A stretch of DNA of 38,638 nucleotides from DASYRM01 sp036004405 (GTDB taxonomy: Bacteria > Acidobacteriota > Vicinamibacteria > Vicinamibacterales > UBA2999): positions 1-38,638 of the forward strand of contig DASYRM010000212.1 of NCBI GenBank assembly GCA_036004405.1, given 5' to 3'. Positions 31,970-38,490 of this stretch are shown here, in pieces. Both the position numbers and the translations under genes were made by a program. The first letter of the stretch is position 1; each line of letters opens with the position of its first letter. The notes beneath the pieces were generated by a model. That model had not been told where the DNA came from and did not search any database. It saw only the letters and a list, made by a program, of their open reading frames with translations.

Positions 31970-32292
31970 GCGCCCTCCAGCACACTCTTGACCGCGAAGG
32001 AGATGCGCGCCCACCGGTCGCGATGCTGTTCGAGCTGACGCTTGCCCGAGGCGGTGAGCTGGTAGTACTTCGCGCGCCGGTTGTTCTCGGTGGCGCGCCA
32101 CTCCGCCTTCAGCTTGCCGTCCTGCTCGAGGCGATAGAGCGACGGAAAGAGCGATCCCGGGTTGACGCGGAAGTGATCCTGACTGAGCACCGTGAGCCGC
32201 TGCGAGATGCCGTAGCCGTGGGCCGGCTCGCGCGCCAGGATCGTCAGGATCATCAGGTCGAGCGTGCCTTGCGGAACGTCCAGCTTCTCCAT
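31966..32292 (-). CDS. PadR family transcriptional regulator
   Basis: A 108-residue PadR regulator: DVPQGTLDLMILTILAREPA, HGYGISQRLTVLSQDHFRVN, PGSLFPSLYRLEQDGKLKAE, ATENNRRAKYYQLTASGKRQ, and C-terminal helix RWARISFAVKSVLEGA. It is closer to the widespread acidobacterial PadR form (HGYGI, NPGSLFPSL) than the other two in the window. Its TGA overlaps the permease ATG. A palindromic element lies 8-30 bp upstream of its ATG. Confidence 0.94.
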   Translation of the reverse strand: MEKLDVPQGTLDLMILTILAREPAHGYGISQRLTVLSQDHFRVNPGSLFPSLYRLEQDGKLKAEWRATENNRRAKYYQLTASGKRQLEQHRDRWARISFAVKSVLEGA

Positions 32293-32300
32293 CGCTCTTC

Positions 32301-32330
32301 GTGGGGACCGCCTTTAGGCGGCCCGCTCCT
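32301..32330. repeat. dispersed palindromic element, copy 9
   Basis: GGG(A)CCGCC-TTTA-GGCGGCCC at 32304-32324 with flank CGTGG; one extra A bulges in the left arm. It lies immediately upstream of the PadR start codon (32292, minus), in the expected leader of the PadR-ADOP operon. Confidence 0.8.
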
Positions 32331-32418
32331 TTAGGTAGCTCATATGAGGCGGGATGATGCCACCCTCTCCTTTAGGGTGTCAAGACAAGCAGCCGCCGAG
32401 CTGCTGCTGTTGATTGAC
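32331..32418 (-). promoter_or_regulatory. upstream region of the third PadR-ADOP operon
   Basis: The gap to the next gene holds no ORF I can support. Reading towards PadR (minus), there is a consensus -35 TTGACA (about 32393-32388), a CACCCT/AGGGTG inverted repeat just downstream, a weak -10 candidate CATCAT about 18 bp after the -35, and the palindrome CTCATATGAG (32348-32339). The motif CTAAAGGAG occurs twice. A PadR operator is plausible in this stretch. Confidence 0.4.
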
Positions 32419-32925
32419 TCAGCGTCGGGGCCGACGCCAACCCACGCCCGCCGACACCACGACCGTCGGCACGTAGCGGCTGTCCTTACTCGTGCTGACC
32501 ACCTCGCCCGGACGTGGATACGCGAACGTCTCGGAATACGCGGCGTACAACGGCGCGGTGGCATCCGCCTGGACGAAGAACCGCACCGGACTCTTGCGTG
32601 CCAACTCGTACCCGGCGGTGAACTCGGCCTGCAGGCCATGACCGGCCCAACTGGTGGCGCCACCGCCGGGCGGGGCTGGACGCCCGAGACTCTGGCTTCC
32701 CCAGCTCATACCGCCTCCCGCGTAGGCCGATCGAGAGCTGTGAGGCGTGAAGAACCGCAACCCTTCGATCTTGAGGAGGGATCCGGTGAAGAGGTCTTTC
32801 ACCTCGTCGACGGGTTGAAAGTCCACCGCCAGGTTGAGGAACGAGACGTCGACGGCAAAGGTTTCCGTCTCGCCCCGGACGCCGAATCCAACACCCGGTG
32901 AGCTTCGCGGACGGGCGTCGATCAC
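32419..32925 (-). CDS. hypothetical protein, probable C-terminal part of an outer-membrane barrel (possibly truncated)
   Basis: A 168-codon frame from a GTG at 32925. The sequence has amphipathic strand character: TFAVDVSFLNLAVDFQPVDE, GLQAEFTAGYELARKSPVRF, FVQADATAPLYAAYSETFAY and a terminal strand YVPTVVVSAGVGWRRPRR, like the end of an outer-membrane beta-barrel. The N-terminus lacks a signal peptide. Upstream the frame stays open through LSYARLGQAA to a TGA inside a palindromic element (32969-32986) with no good start, so the gene may have lost its 5' part there. It could also be a soluble strand-rich protein; I do not recognise a family. Confidence 0.5.
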   Translation of the reverse strand: MIDARPRSSPGVGFGVRGETETFAVDVSFLNLAVDFQPVDEVKDLFTGSLLKIEGLRFFTPHSSRSAYAGGGMSWGSQSLGRPAPPGGGATSWAGHGLQAEFTAGYELARKSPVRFFVQADATAPLYAAYSETFAYPRPGEVVSTSKDSRYVPTVVVSAGVGWRRPRR

Positions 32926-32960
32926 CGCCGCCTGCCCGAGACGGGCGTATGACAGCAGGT

Positions 32961-32990
32961 TCGTGGCTGCAGGCCTTCAGGCCTGCCCTC
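32961..32990. repeat. dispersed palindromic element, copy 10
   Basis: GCAGGCC-TTCA-GGCCTGC at 32969-32986, perfect arms, flank CGTGGCT. The same stem type as copy 6 but with the mismatch corrected. It sits at the 5' end of the apparently truncated gene at 32419-32925. Confidence 0.8.
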
Positions 32991-33149
32991 CGCCGTGGCC
33001 GCGGACGATACAAGTGCGCCTGCGGGGCGACTAGAGGTCGCGACCGCGGATCCTACGCACCGGAAAAACGGCCGTTTCGGCGCGATCCGCGTGGATCACT
33101 CCTTGCTCCGTTCGATCCCAGCGGTCACGTCGTTCAAGAGTACGGGTCT
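32991..33149. other. intergenic region before the RodZ-like gene
   Basis: No coding sequence I can support. Shadow frames cross it, but none has a start or family match. It must hold the promoter of the gene at 33150; no clear -35/-10 pair or SD stands out. Confidence 0.5.
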
Positions 33150-33863
33150 ATGTCCACGCAACCATTCGGGGGATGGCTCAGACACGAGCGGGAAGCCCGA
33201 GGGCTGACCGTCGAGGCCATTGCCTCACAAACCAAGATTCCGCCGCGACATATCGAAGCGCTGGAACGCGGCGACGCGTTGGCGCTGCCGGCGTTCTATC
33301 AGCGCGCCGAGATTCGTACTGTCGCCCGAGCTGTGGGTGTGGATCCGCAGCTCGCGCTCGCACGGCTGGAGGCCGAGCGGGCGCCCGCCGATCCGCCGCC
33401 ACCGGCACCGGCCACTCCGACCCCTGTCCGTTCCTACCAGGTGCTTGCGATCGCCGGGATGGTCGTGCTCGTCATCGGACTGGCTGGCTGGAGTTCGTTC
33501 GAGCGCACGGCCGCGAGCAAGGGCGCGCTCGCGACGCCTGCATCTGTCGCTGCCCCGCCGGCTGCGCCGCTCCTGCGCGAGGTTCCCGGAGTCCCGACGA
33601 TTGAGGCCGTGGCCGCCTCGGCCCCTGCCCCACTGGGCCCCACAGAGCTAGTCATCCGGACGCAGCCCGAGGGTGCGCGCGTCACCGTGAACGGCATCGG
33701 CTGGGGCGCGTCGCCGGTGACCATCCGGCATCTCGAGCCCGGCGAGAAACGCATTCGCGTCACGTTGGACGGCTACGCCGCCACCGAGCGCTCCGTCACG
33801 ATCGACGAAGGGCGCCGCGAGAGCATCCGCATCCGCCTGTCGTCTGCGAGCGCAGGTTCGTAG
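33150..33863 (+). CDS. RodZ-like HTH-transmembrane protein with C-terminal PEGA domain
   Basis: A 237-residue protein with three parts. Residues about 7-70: RodZ-type helix-turn-helix (FGGWLRHEREARGLTVEAIA, IPPRHIEALERGDALALPAF, QRAEIRTVARAVGVDP). Residues about 97-115: one transmembrane helix (VLAIAGMVVLVIGLAGW). Residues about 166-231: PEGA domain (LVIRTQPEGARVTVNGIGWG, LEPGEKRIRVTLDGYA). The topology puts the HTH in the cytoplasm and PEGA outside, replacing the DUF4115 domain of classical RodZ. A role linking cytoplasmic partners to the envelope is inferred. ATG 33150 is chosen because family sequence starts there. The TAG stop comes from the palindromic element that follows (TTCGTAG). Confidence 0.87.
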   Translation: MSTQPFGGWLRHEREARGLTVEAIASQTKIPPRHIEALERGDALALPAFYQRAEIRTVARAVGVDPQLALARLEAERAPADPPPPAPATPTPVRSYQVLAIAGMVVLVIGLAGWSSFERTAASKGALATPASVAAPPAAPLLREVPGVPTIEAVAASAPAPLGPTELVIRTQPEGARVTVNGIGWGASPVTIRHLEPGEKRIRVTLDGYAATERSVTIDEGRRESIRIRLSSASAGS

Positions 33864-33892
33864 AGGCGGACCTTCAGGTCCGCTTGCGTACG
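33857..33892. repeat. dispersed palindromic element, copy 11
   Basis: GGCGGACC-TTCA-GGTCCGCT at 33865-33884, left flank TTCGTAGA, right flank TGCGTACG. The flank provides the stop of the RodZ-like gene (TAG 33861-33863). The element fills the whole 29-bp gap to the convergent DUF3943 gene, whose TAG is at 33895-33893. Confidence 0.88.
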
Positions 33893-35242
33893 CTACCGCA
33901 CCGCGCCGAAGCCGCCCGAGCCGAGAAACGTGTAGAAGACGCCGACCCTGGAGCGCGCCTGGCTTCGATCCGGGGCATCGAAGAACTCGGAGCTGCGGCC
34001 GGCTCGTTGATAGGTGAGCGCGAGCGCGTGCCGTCCGACGACGCGCATGGCCAACGAGGCGTCGCCCACGAAGATGAGGTCGCGCTGGGCGGTGCCGAAT
34101 CCGCCGAGCCCGCTGATGAAGTACTCCCGCGCGGTCAGGTCGAGCGCGGCGCGGCGCCCGGCGAGCAGCCGCAGGTTCACCAGTGACTGCGGGGTGATCC
34201 CGTAGTGGTAGTCGTCGTTGCCTTGCGCCAGTGCGCGTGCCGCCGCGTAGCCGGCACCCAGCAGCGCCGTGCTCTGCATCACGAGCCCTTCGGAGTTGCC
34301 TGCCTGCAGCGTGGTGCCGAACGAGAAGGCGGTGGTCGACAGCCGGAAATCGTCGGGCGTGAAGTAGTCGTAGGTGCCGAAGAGGCCCCAGATGCCCGCC
34401 AGGCCGCCGGAGCCGTAGTCGCCGCCCGCAATCATGCCGCGCGTGGACAGCTGCTCCATCCCCTCGCTCGAGACGTTGCTCTCGAATCGGAAATAGTCGA
34501 ACGGGCGCTGGTGCTGATAGCCGGCGTTGCCCGGATACCCGTAGTCGATCGAGAAGGCGAAATGCGGCTGAAACTCGTCCAGCGAGACATTGGCGCGCGT
34601 GCCGCGCTGGGCGATGGCGGTGCCGCCGACCTGCACGCGGATGTCCGAGAACGGCACGGCGTCGGCCGAGGGCAATCCTGCGGGCGTGCCGACCATCAGC
34701 TGATTGAGGCCGGTGGGGGGAGAGGCCAGCACCGCCCCCAGCTTCCGCCAGACACCGGGCTGGCCGTCGGAGCGGTCGAGCGCGAGACGCGAGATGCGGA
34801 AGAGCGACTCACCCAGAAACGACGCCGCCACGCCGCTGGCCACCTGATCGTTGAAAGAAGGTGGTGTCGTTTCGCCAGCGATTTCCCACATCGCGCTGCC
34901 GGCAAACGTGTAGATCATCGACGGAACGTAGCCCAGCCCATTTGACCGCGCGATGCCGTGATACATCGCCCCCTGGTAGGGGTGGCCGAACTGATTGATC
35001 TCGAACGGGTCGTCGTCGACCACCCAGGGGCCGCGCAGATTGTGGCGGATGGTGGCTGGCGTGACATCGAACGTGGCGGGCTCGAAGATCATCCGTCCAA
35101 CGCGATTCACGGCCGCGTCCATCGCCACGATTTCGACGACGGGAAGCACGTAGCTTTTGTGGTCGCCGCTCCCGCGCGCCGCACATCTGGCGCCGAGCCC
35201 GCACAGAAGCAGAGCCAGACACGCCCAAGCGTTGAGCCGCAT
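33893..35242 (-). CDS. DUF3943 domain outer-membrane protein
   Basis: A 449-residue exported protein with signal peptide MRLNAWACLALLLCGLGARC. The DUF3943 block is clear: WVVDDDPFEINQFGHPYQGA, MYHGIARSNGLGYVPSMIYT, FAGSAMWEIAGETTPPSFND, QVASGVAASFLGESLFRISR. The remaining half alternates short strands and turns (FQPHFAFSIDYGYPGNAGYQ, LRLLAGRRAALDLTAREYFI, HALALTYQRAGRSSEFFDAP) and ends with a strand VGVFYTFLGSGGFGAVR, as expected for an outer-membrane beta-barrel. Function unknown. The start ATG 35242 gives the signal peptide. It converges with the RodZ-like gene and is separated only by a palindromic element. Confidence 0.9.
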   Translation of the reverse strand: MRLNAWACLALLLCGLGARCAARGSGDHKSYVLPVVEIVAMDAAVNRVGRMIFEPATFDVTPATIRHNLRGPWVVDDDPFEINQFGHPYQGAMYHGIARSNGLGYVPSMIYTFAGSAMWEIAGETTPPSFNDQVASGVAASFLGESLFRISRLALDRSDGQPGVWRKLGAVLASPPTGLNQLMVGTPAGLPSADAVPFSDIRVQVGGTAIAQRGTRANVSLDEFQPHFAFSIDYGYPGNAGYQHQRPFDYFRFESNVSSEGMEQLSTRGMIAGGDYGSGGLAGIWGLFGTYDYFTPDDFRLSTTAFSFGTTLQAGNSEGLVMQSTALLGAGYAAARALAQGNDDYHYGITPQSLVNLRLLAGRRAALDLTAREYFISGLGGFGTAQRDLIFVGDASLAMRVVGRHALALTYQRAGRSSEFFDAPDRSQARSRVGVFYTFLGSGGFGAVR

Positions 35243-35297
35243 GCTCGGGCGTGAGCATTAAGCGTACCCGCGGTGGGCTATCAGCCCAGCTTGAAGG

Positions 35298-35951
35298 TCA
35301 AGTACGACGCCGGCGCCTCAGGAGCATGCCACCAAGCCCGGTAGCCAGCAAGGCGATCACGCCAGGCTCCGGCACCTCGGCAATCCCGACCCGCACGTTG
35401 TCGATCACGTTGGCCCGTTGGCCGATCGTGTCCGAGCCAGGGTCACGCGAGTAGATGGTGGCCGACGCCAGGTTCTGATCGGAAATGACGCCGAAGAAGA
35501 TCGGGGTAAACGCCGGCGCGCCGCCGAGATCGAAGACGAACGTCTGCGTGCCGCCGCCGGAGAACGCGAGCTGGACCACGGCCTCTTCGAATCCATTGAA
35601 GTCCAGATTGTCGAACCCGAAGGCATTCCGCGGCTCCAGGAACGTCAGCTCGATCGGCTTGAAGCAGTCCACGCCGCCGCCGGTGCTGCCGCACAGGGCC
35701 GAGTCGTGAATCAGGCCCTGGGGGTCGCCGCCCTGCGTGGCCACGGACACGATGTTCGTGCCCAGGCTGTTGAGCAGGATGACCTGGTTGCCCTCGGGGC
35801 CATTGAAGTCCCAGGTGTCGAACGAGGTGACCGCTGCCTCCCATGCCGCGCTCGACGAGAAGGTGATCACCGCTGCCCGCGACGGGGTCGCGACGGCAAG
35901 GACGAACGCAGCCATCAGCCAGAAACCGAGCGTTCGGAGAGTGTCCCGCAT
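35298..35951 (-). CDS. PEP-CTERM sorting domain protein
   Basis: A 217-residue exported protein with signal peptide MRDTLRTLGFWLMAAFVLAV and a PEP-CTERM tail: VPEP at about 193-196, a hydrophobic helix GVIALLATGLGGMLL, then RRRRRT. Such tails are processed by an exosortase, which must be encoded outside this window. The body has strand-rich segments (GNQVILLNSLGTNIVSVATQ, ELTFLEPRNAFGFDNLDFNG, VVQLAFSGGGTQTFVFDLGG) as in surface or matrix proteins. A strong SD, AAAGGGAGG, lies a few bases before ATG 35951. The partner and surface role are inferred from the tail. Confidence 0.9.
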   Translation of the reverse strand: MRDTLRTLGFWLMAAFVLAVATPSRAAVITFSSSAAWEAAVTSFDTWDFNGPEGNQVILLNSLGTNIVSVATQGGDPQGLIHDSALCGSTGGGVDCFKPIELTFLEPRNAFGFDNLDFNGFEEAVVQLAFSGGGTQTFVFDLGGAPAFTPIFFGVISDQNLASATIYSRDPGSDTIGQRANVIDNVRVGIAEVPEPGVIALLATGLGGMLLRRRRRT

Positions 35952-36064
35952 CTCTGCCTCCCTTTACCTACGCCGAGCGGTCGCCAACCTTAGCAACCTT
36001 CTTACCAATCGAGGCGGAAGGAAACTCTCGCGCTGATAAAGCTGAGCCCGTGCGAAGTCGCGCG

Positions 36065-36076
36065 ATGTCGCGACAT
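36065..36076. promoter_or_regulatory. perfect palindrome ATGTCGCGACAT, possible operator
   Basis: A perfect 12-bp palindrome in the gap between the PEP-CTERM gene (starts at 35951, minus) and the second Uma2 gene (36260, plus). Near-symmetric CGAAG and CTTCG lie outside it. Symmetric ATGT...ACAT sites are typical of winged-helix repressors. No regulator gene is adjacent. Confidence 0.3.
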
Positions 36077-36107
36077 TCGCCTTCGAGTCGGAGTTATTCG
36101 CGGGTTG

Positions 36108-36230
36108 TAGTTGGGGCCGCCTTCAGGCACACAAGGGGCCGCCTTCAGGCGGCCCGTATTCGTGGCTGTACGCAGGCGTACGTAGGGGCCGCCTTCAGGC
36201 GGCCCGTGTTCGTGGCAGGCGGCCCTACTG
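36108..36230. repeat. cluster of palindromic elements, two intact and two partial
   Basis: A partial copy (GGGGCCGCCTTCAGGCACAC, about 36113-36132, right arm lost), two intact copies of GGGCCGCCTTCAGGCGGCCC at 36136-36155 and 36186-36205, and a right-arm remnant (CAGGCGGCCCTAC, about 36216-36228). The intact pair are spaced 50 bp apart and linked by GTATTCGTGGCTGTACGCAG. The arrangement suggests local duplication and decay. It lies between divergent genes, upstream of the second Uma2 gene. Confidence 0.88.
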
Positions 36231-36246
36231 TGTGCAGGCAGGGCGC

Positions 36247-36252
36247 TAGAAT
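36247..36252 (+). promoter_or_regulatory. -10 element (TAGAAT) of the second Uma2 gene
   Basis: GGGCGCTAGAAT then 7 nt then ATG 36260, matching the arrangement at the first Uma2 gene. The spacing indicates a leaderless transcript. No -35 box is evident. Confidence 0.5.
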
Positions 36253-36259
36253 CAGCGTC

Positions 36260-36766
36260 ATGTCCGCCAGCGACCCCACGCGGCCCCCATCGGCCGGCGT
36301 GAAGCTCACCTACGACGACCTCGTGCATTTCCCTGATGACGGGAAGCGACACGAGCTCATCGACGGAGAGCATTACGTGACGCCGTCACCGGACACGAGA
36401 CACCAACGGATCGTCCTCACGCTCGCCAACTTGATCTGGAATTTCCTTGAAGCGAACCGCGTCGGTGAGGTGTTCGGAGCCCCGCTCGATGTGGTCTTCT
36501 CGGACATCGACGTCGTCGAGCCCGACCTGCTGTTCGTCAGTCAGGCCCGCATGGACGTGGTGACCACGCAGAACATCCAGGGAGCTCCCGATCTTGTCGT
36601 GGAGGTTGGATCACCGGGCACGCGCAGGCGGGACGAGAAGATCAAGCATCGGCTGTACGGACCTCCGAGGGAGTTGACGCTGGACAAGGGCGACATGCTC
36701 ACAACGCCCCTCCTGCCGGGCCTCGTGCTCCCGCTGACCAGGATCTTCTCGGCGCCACATACGTAG
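36260..36766 (+). CDS. Uma2 family protein with internal 28-residue deletion
   Basis: A 168-residue paralogue of the Uma2 gene at 24604, highly similar over KLTYDDLVHFPDDGKRHELI, DGEHYVTPSP and EPDLLFVSQ. After RRRDEKIKHRLY the first copy continues with FGVQEYWVVDP and two more strands; here the sequence jumps through GPPR straight to ELTLDKGDMLTTPLLPGLVL. A net 28 residues are missing in frame, removing the EYWVVDP motif strand. Putative active-site Asp, Glu and Lys before the gap remain. The protein may be inactive or structurally altered, though no stop or shift is present. The C-terminus (RIFSAPHT) ends at a TAG supplied by the following palindromic element. Confidence 0.82.
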   Translation: MSASDPTRPPSAGVKLTYDDLVHFPDDGKRHELIDGEHYVTPSPDTRHQRIVLTLANLIWNFLEANRVGEVFGAPLDVVFSDIDVVEPDLLFVSQARMDVVTTQNIQGAPDLVVEVGSPGTRRRDEKIKHRLYGPPRELTLDKGDMLTTPLLPGLVLPLTRIFSAPHT

Positions 36767-36790
36767 AGGCGGGTCTTTAGACCCGCCTAC
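36761..36790. repeat. dispersed palindromic element, copy 13
   Basis: GGCGGGTC-TTTA-GACCCGCC at 36768-36787 with flank ACGTAGA. Its left flank gives the TAG stop of the Uma2 gene (36764-36766), and its last base is the last base of the TAG stop of the convergent amidohydrolase gene (36789-36787). The stem differs from other copies by paired changes and the loop is TTTA. Confidence 0.9.
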
Positions 36791-38382
36791 CGCTGATACA
36801 CCACTCGCCCGCCGACCATCGTCATCGTTGGTTGAATGTGCTTGATCTCGGCGGCCGGCACCGTCATGTAGTCGCGATCGAGCACGACGAGATCCGCGAG
36901 CTTCCCGACCTCGAGCGAGCCGAGGTTCTTCTCCTGGAAGAATAGATACGCGTTCGAGCGGGTGTGCGCGATGAGCGCCTCTTCGCGCGTCAGCGTCTCG
37001 TCGAGCACGCGGGTGTTGCCGGCGTCGAGGCCGCTCACCACCCAGCCGAGCGTCACGAACGGCTTGTAGTGCGACACGATCGTGGCGTCGGTGCCGAGCC
37101 CGAACACGATGCCGCTGTCGGCAATCTTCCGCAGCGGCATGTGCGCGCCGGCCTGCATCGCCGCGCCGTGCACGCCCAGCGTCATGCCGAGCGCCTTGGC
37201 GCGCGCGATGTTCGCGGGCGAGATGTCGTAGACGTGCCCCATCGTCCAGCGCAGCTGGTCGAAGCGCTGCACTTTGTTCACCGGCTCCAGGGCGTTCAGC
37301 AAATCTGTCACCGCGTTGTTGTTGATCACGTGCTGGTGCACGTGCCAGCCGCCCTTCGCCGCCGCGCCGGCGAGCTTGGCGTATTCGTTCATGATCTCGG
37401 CGGGCCAGGGATCTTTGCGCGGCGCCAGATCGAAGAACGGGCCGTAGAGCACCTCGCCGAGGCCGAAGGTGCCGAAGGAGCCGTTGAACTGATTCGGCTT
37501 GCTGCGCTCGATGAGCGCCGCGGCCTTCGCGGCCGAGGCCGGGTCTGTCGCGTTGAAGTTCAAGGTCTCCCAGAGCCGGACCGGCAGCGGGCCCTTGGCC
37601 GCGCGCGCGGCGAGCACGTCGGACTGCCCCAGGCTGTAGACGCCCGTGAGCCCCGAGCGATTGAGCTCCTGCAGGTAGTCCGTCAGGTTCTGTTCGAGCT
37701 GTGCGGGCGAGGCCTTCGGCATCGCGTCGTAGAGCGCGTAGGGCGGCGTGAACGATGCGAGCCCCGCGGCAGGACGCCTGGCGCCGCCCGCCGGGTCGAG
37801 CCCCACCGCCTTGAGTGCCAGCGTGTTGCAGTAGACGGCGTTGTAGCCCTCCTGCACGAAGAGCGGGTTCTTCGGCCCCACGCGATCGAGCTCTTCGAGG
37901 GTGAATCCGCCCACCTGCGCTGAAGCTACGGTGGGCAAGCCCGTGTCGGTGAACTGCCGCGGCGTCCAGCCGCCCTGCACCATCACCCACTCGCCGGGCG
38001 GCTGGCTGGCTGCCTTGGCGGCGAGAATCGCAAGCGCTTCCTTGCGCGAGCCAACCCCTTCGAAGCGGGCCTGCTGGTGCCAGGTTGCCACCGCGCGCGT
38101 CAGGTGGAAGTGATTGTCGATCATGCCGGGGATGACGGTGGCGCCCCTGACGTCGATGACCCTGGTGGAGGGGCCGGCGAGCTTGGCGATCTCCTGGCTC
38201 GTGCCACGCGCGACGATGCGGCCGCCGGCGAGCGCGAGCGCTTCGACGACGGTGAAGTTGCCGTCGACGGTGAGGATCTTGCCGCGCGTGATGATGGTGT
38301 CGACGTTCTGCTGGGCGAACACCGTCGGCAGAGCGAGCACGGCAACAACCATCAGGGCGCTCAAACAAATGCAACGAGGCAT
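36787..38382 (-). CDS. amidohydrolase family protein (YtcJ-like), exported
   Basis: A 531-residue metal-dependent hydrolase with an N-terminal signal sequence (LSALMVVAVLALPTVFAQ). Family features: NVDTIITRGKILTVDGNFTV; metal-site HFH at 91-93 in VIPGMIDNHFHLTRA; later ligand regions GGWHVHQHVINNNAVTDLLN, RWTMGHVYDISPANIARAKA and GIVFGLGTDATIVSHYKPFV; and the C-terminal barrel-flanking sandwich LGSLEVGKLADLVVLDRDYM, VGGRVVYQR. It probably hydrolyses an amide or cyclic amide outside the cytoplasm; the substrate is unknown. An SD GGGAGA precedes ATG 38382. It converges with the second Uma2 gene, and only a palindromic element separates the stops. Confidence 0.93.
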   Translation of the reverse strand: MPRCICLSALMVVAVLALPTVFAQQNVDTIITRGKILTVDGNFTVVEALALAGGRIVARGTSQEIAKLAGPSTRVIDVRGATVIPGMIDNHFHLTRAVATWHQQARFEGVGSRKEALAILAAKAASQPPGEWVMVQGGWTPRQFTDTGLPTVASAQVGGFTLEELDRVGPKNPLFVQEGYNAVYCNTLALKAVGLDPAGGARRPAAGLASFTPPYALYDAMPKASPAQLEQNLTDYLQELNRSGLTGVYSLGQSDVLAARAAKGPLPVRLWETLNFNATDPASAAKAAALIERSKPNQFNGSFGTFGLGEVLYGPFFDLAPRKDPWPAEIMNEYAKLAGAAAKGGWHVHQHVINNNAVTDLLNALEPVNKVQRFDQLRWTMGHVYDISPANIARAKALGMTLGVHGAAMQAGAHMPLRKIADSGIVFGLGTDATIVSHYKPFVTLGWVVSGLDAGNTRVLDETLTREEALIAHTRSNAYLFFQEKNLGSLEVGKLADLVVLDRDYMTVPAAEIKHIQPTMTMVGGRVVYQR

Positions 38383-38490
38383 GGGCTCTCCCGCGGTTTA
38401 CGTGTGCGCGCACTGAATTCAACGATCTTCGGCGCTGCTCCGTGACACCGTCGACTCACCGGCCGCTCGGCTTCGAGTGCACCGCAGGCG

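Noticed and set aside
36108..36230. CRISPR-like array
   Set aside because: Repeats are palindromic units of the dispersed family, unequal in completeness, with only two intact copies and no spacers of regular length or cas genes nearby.
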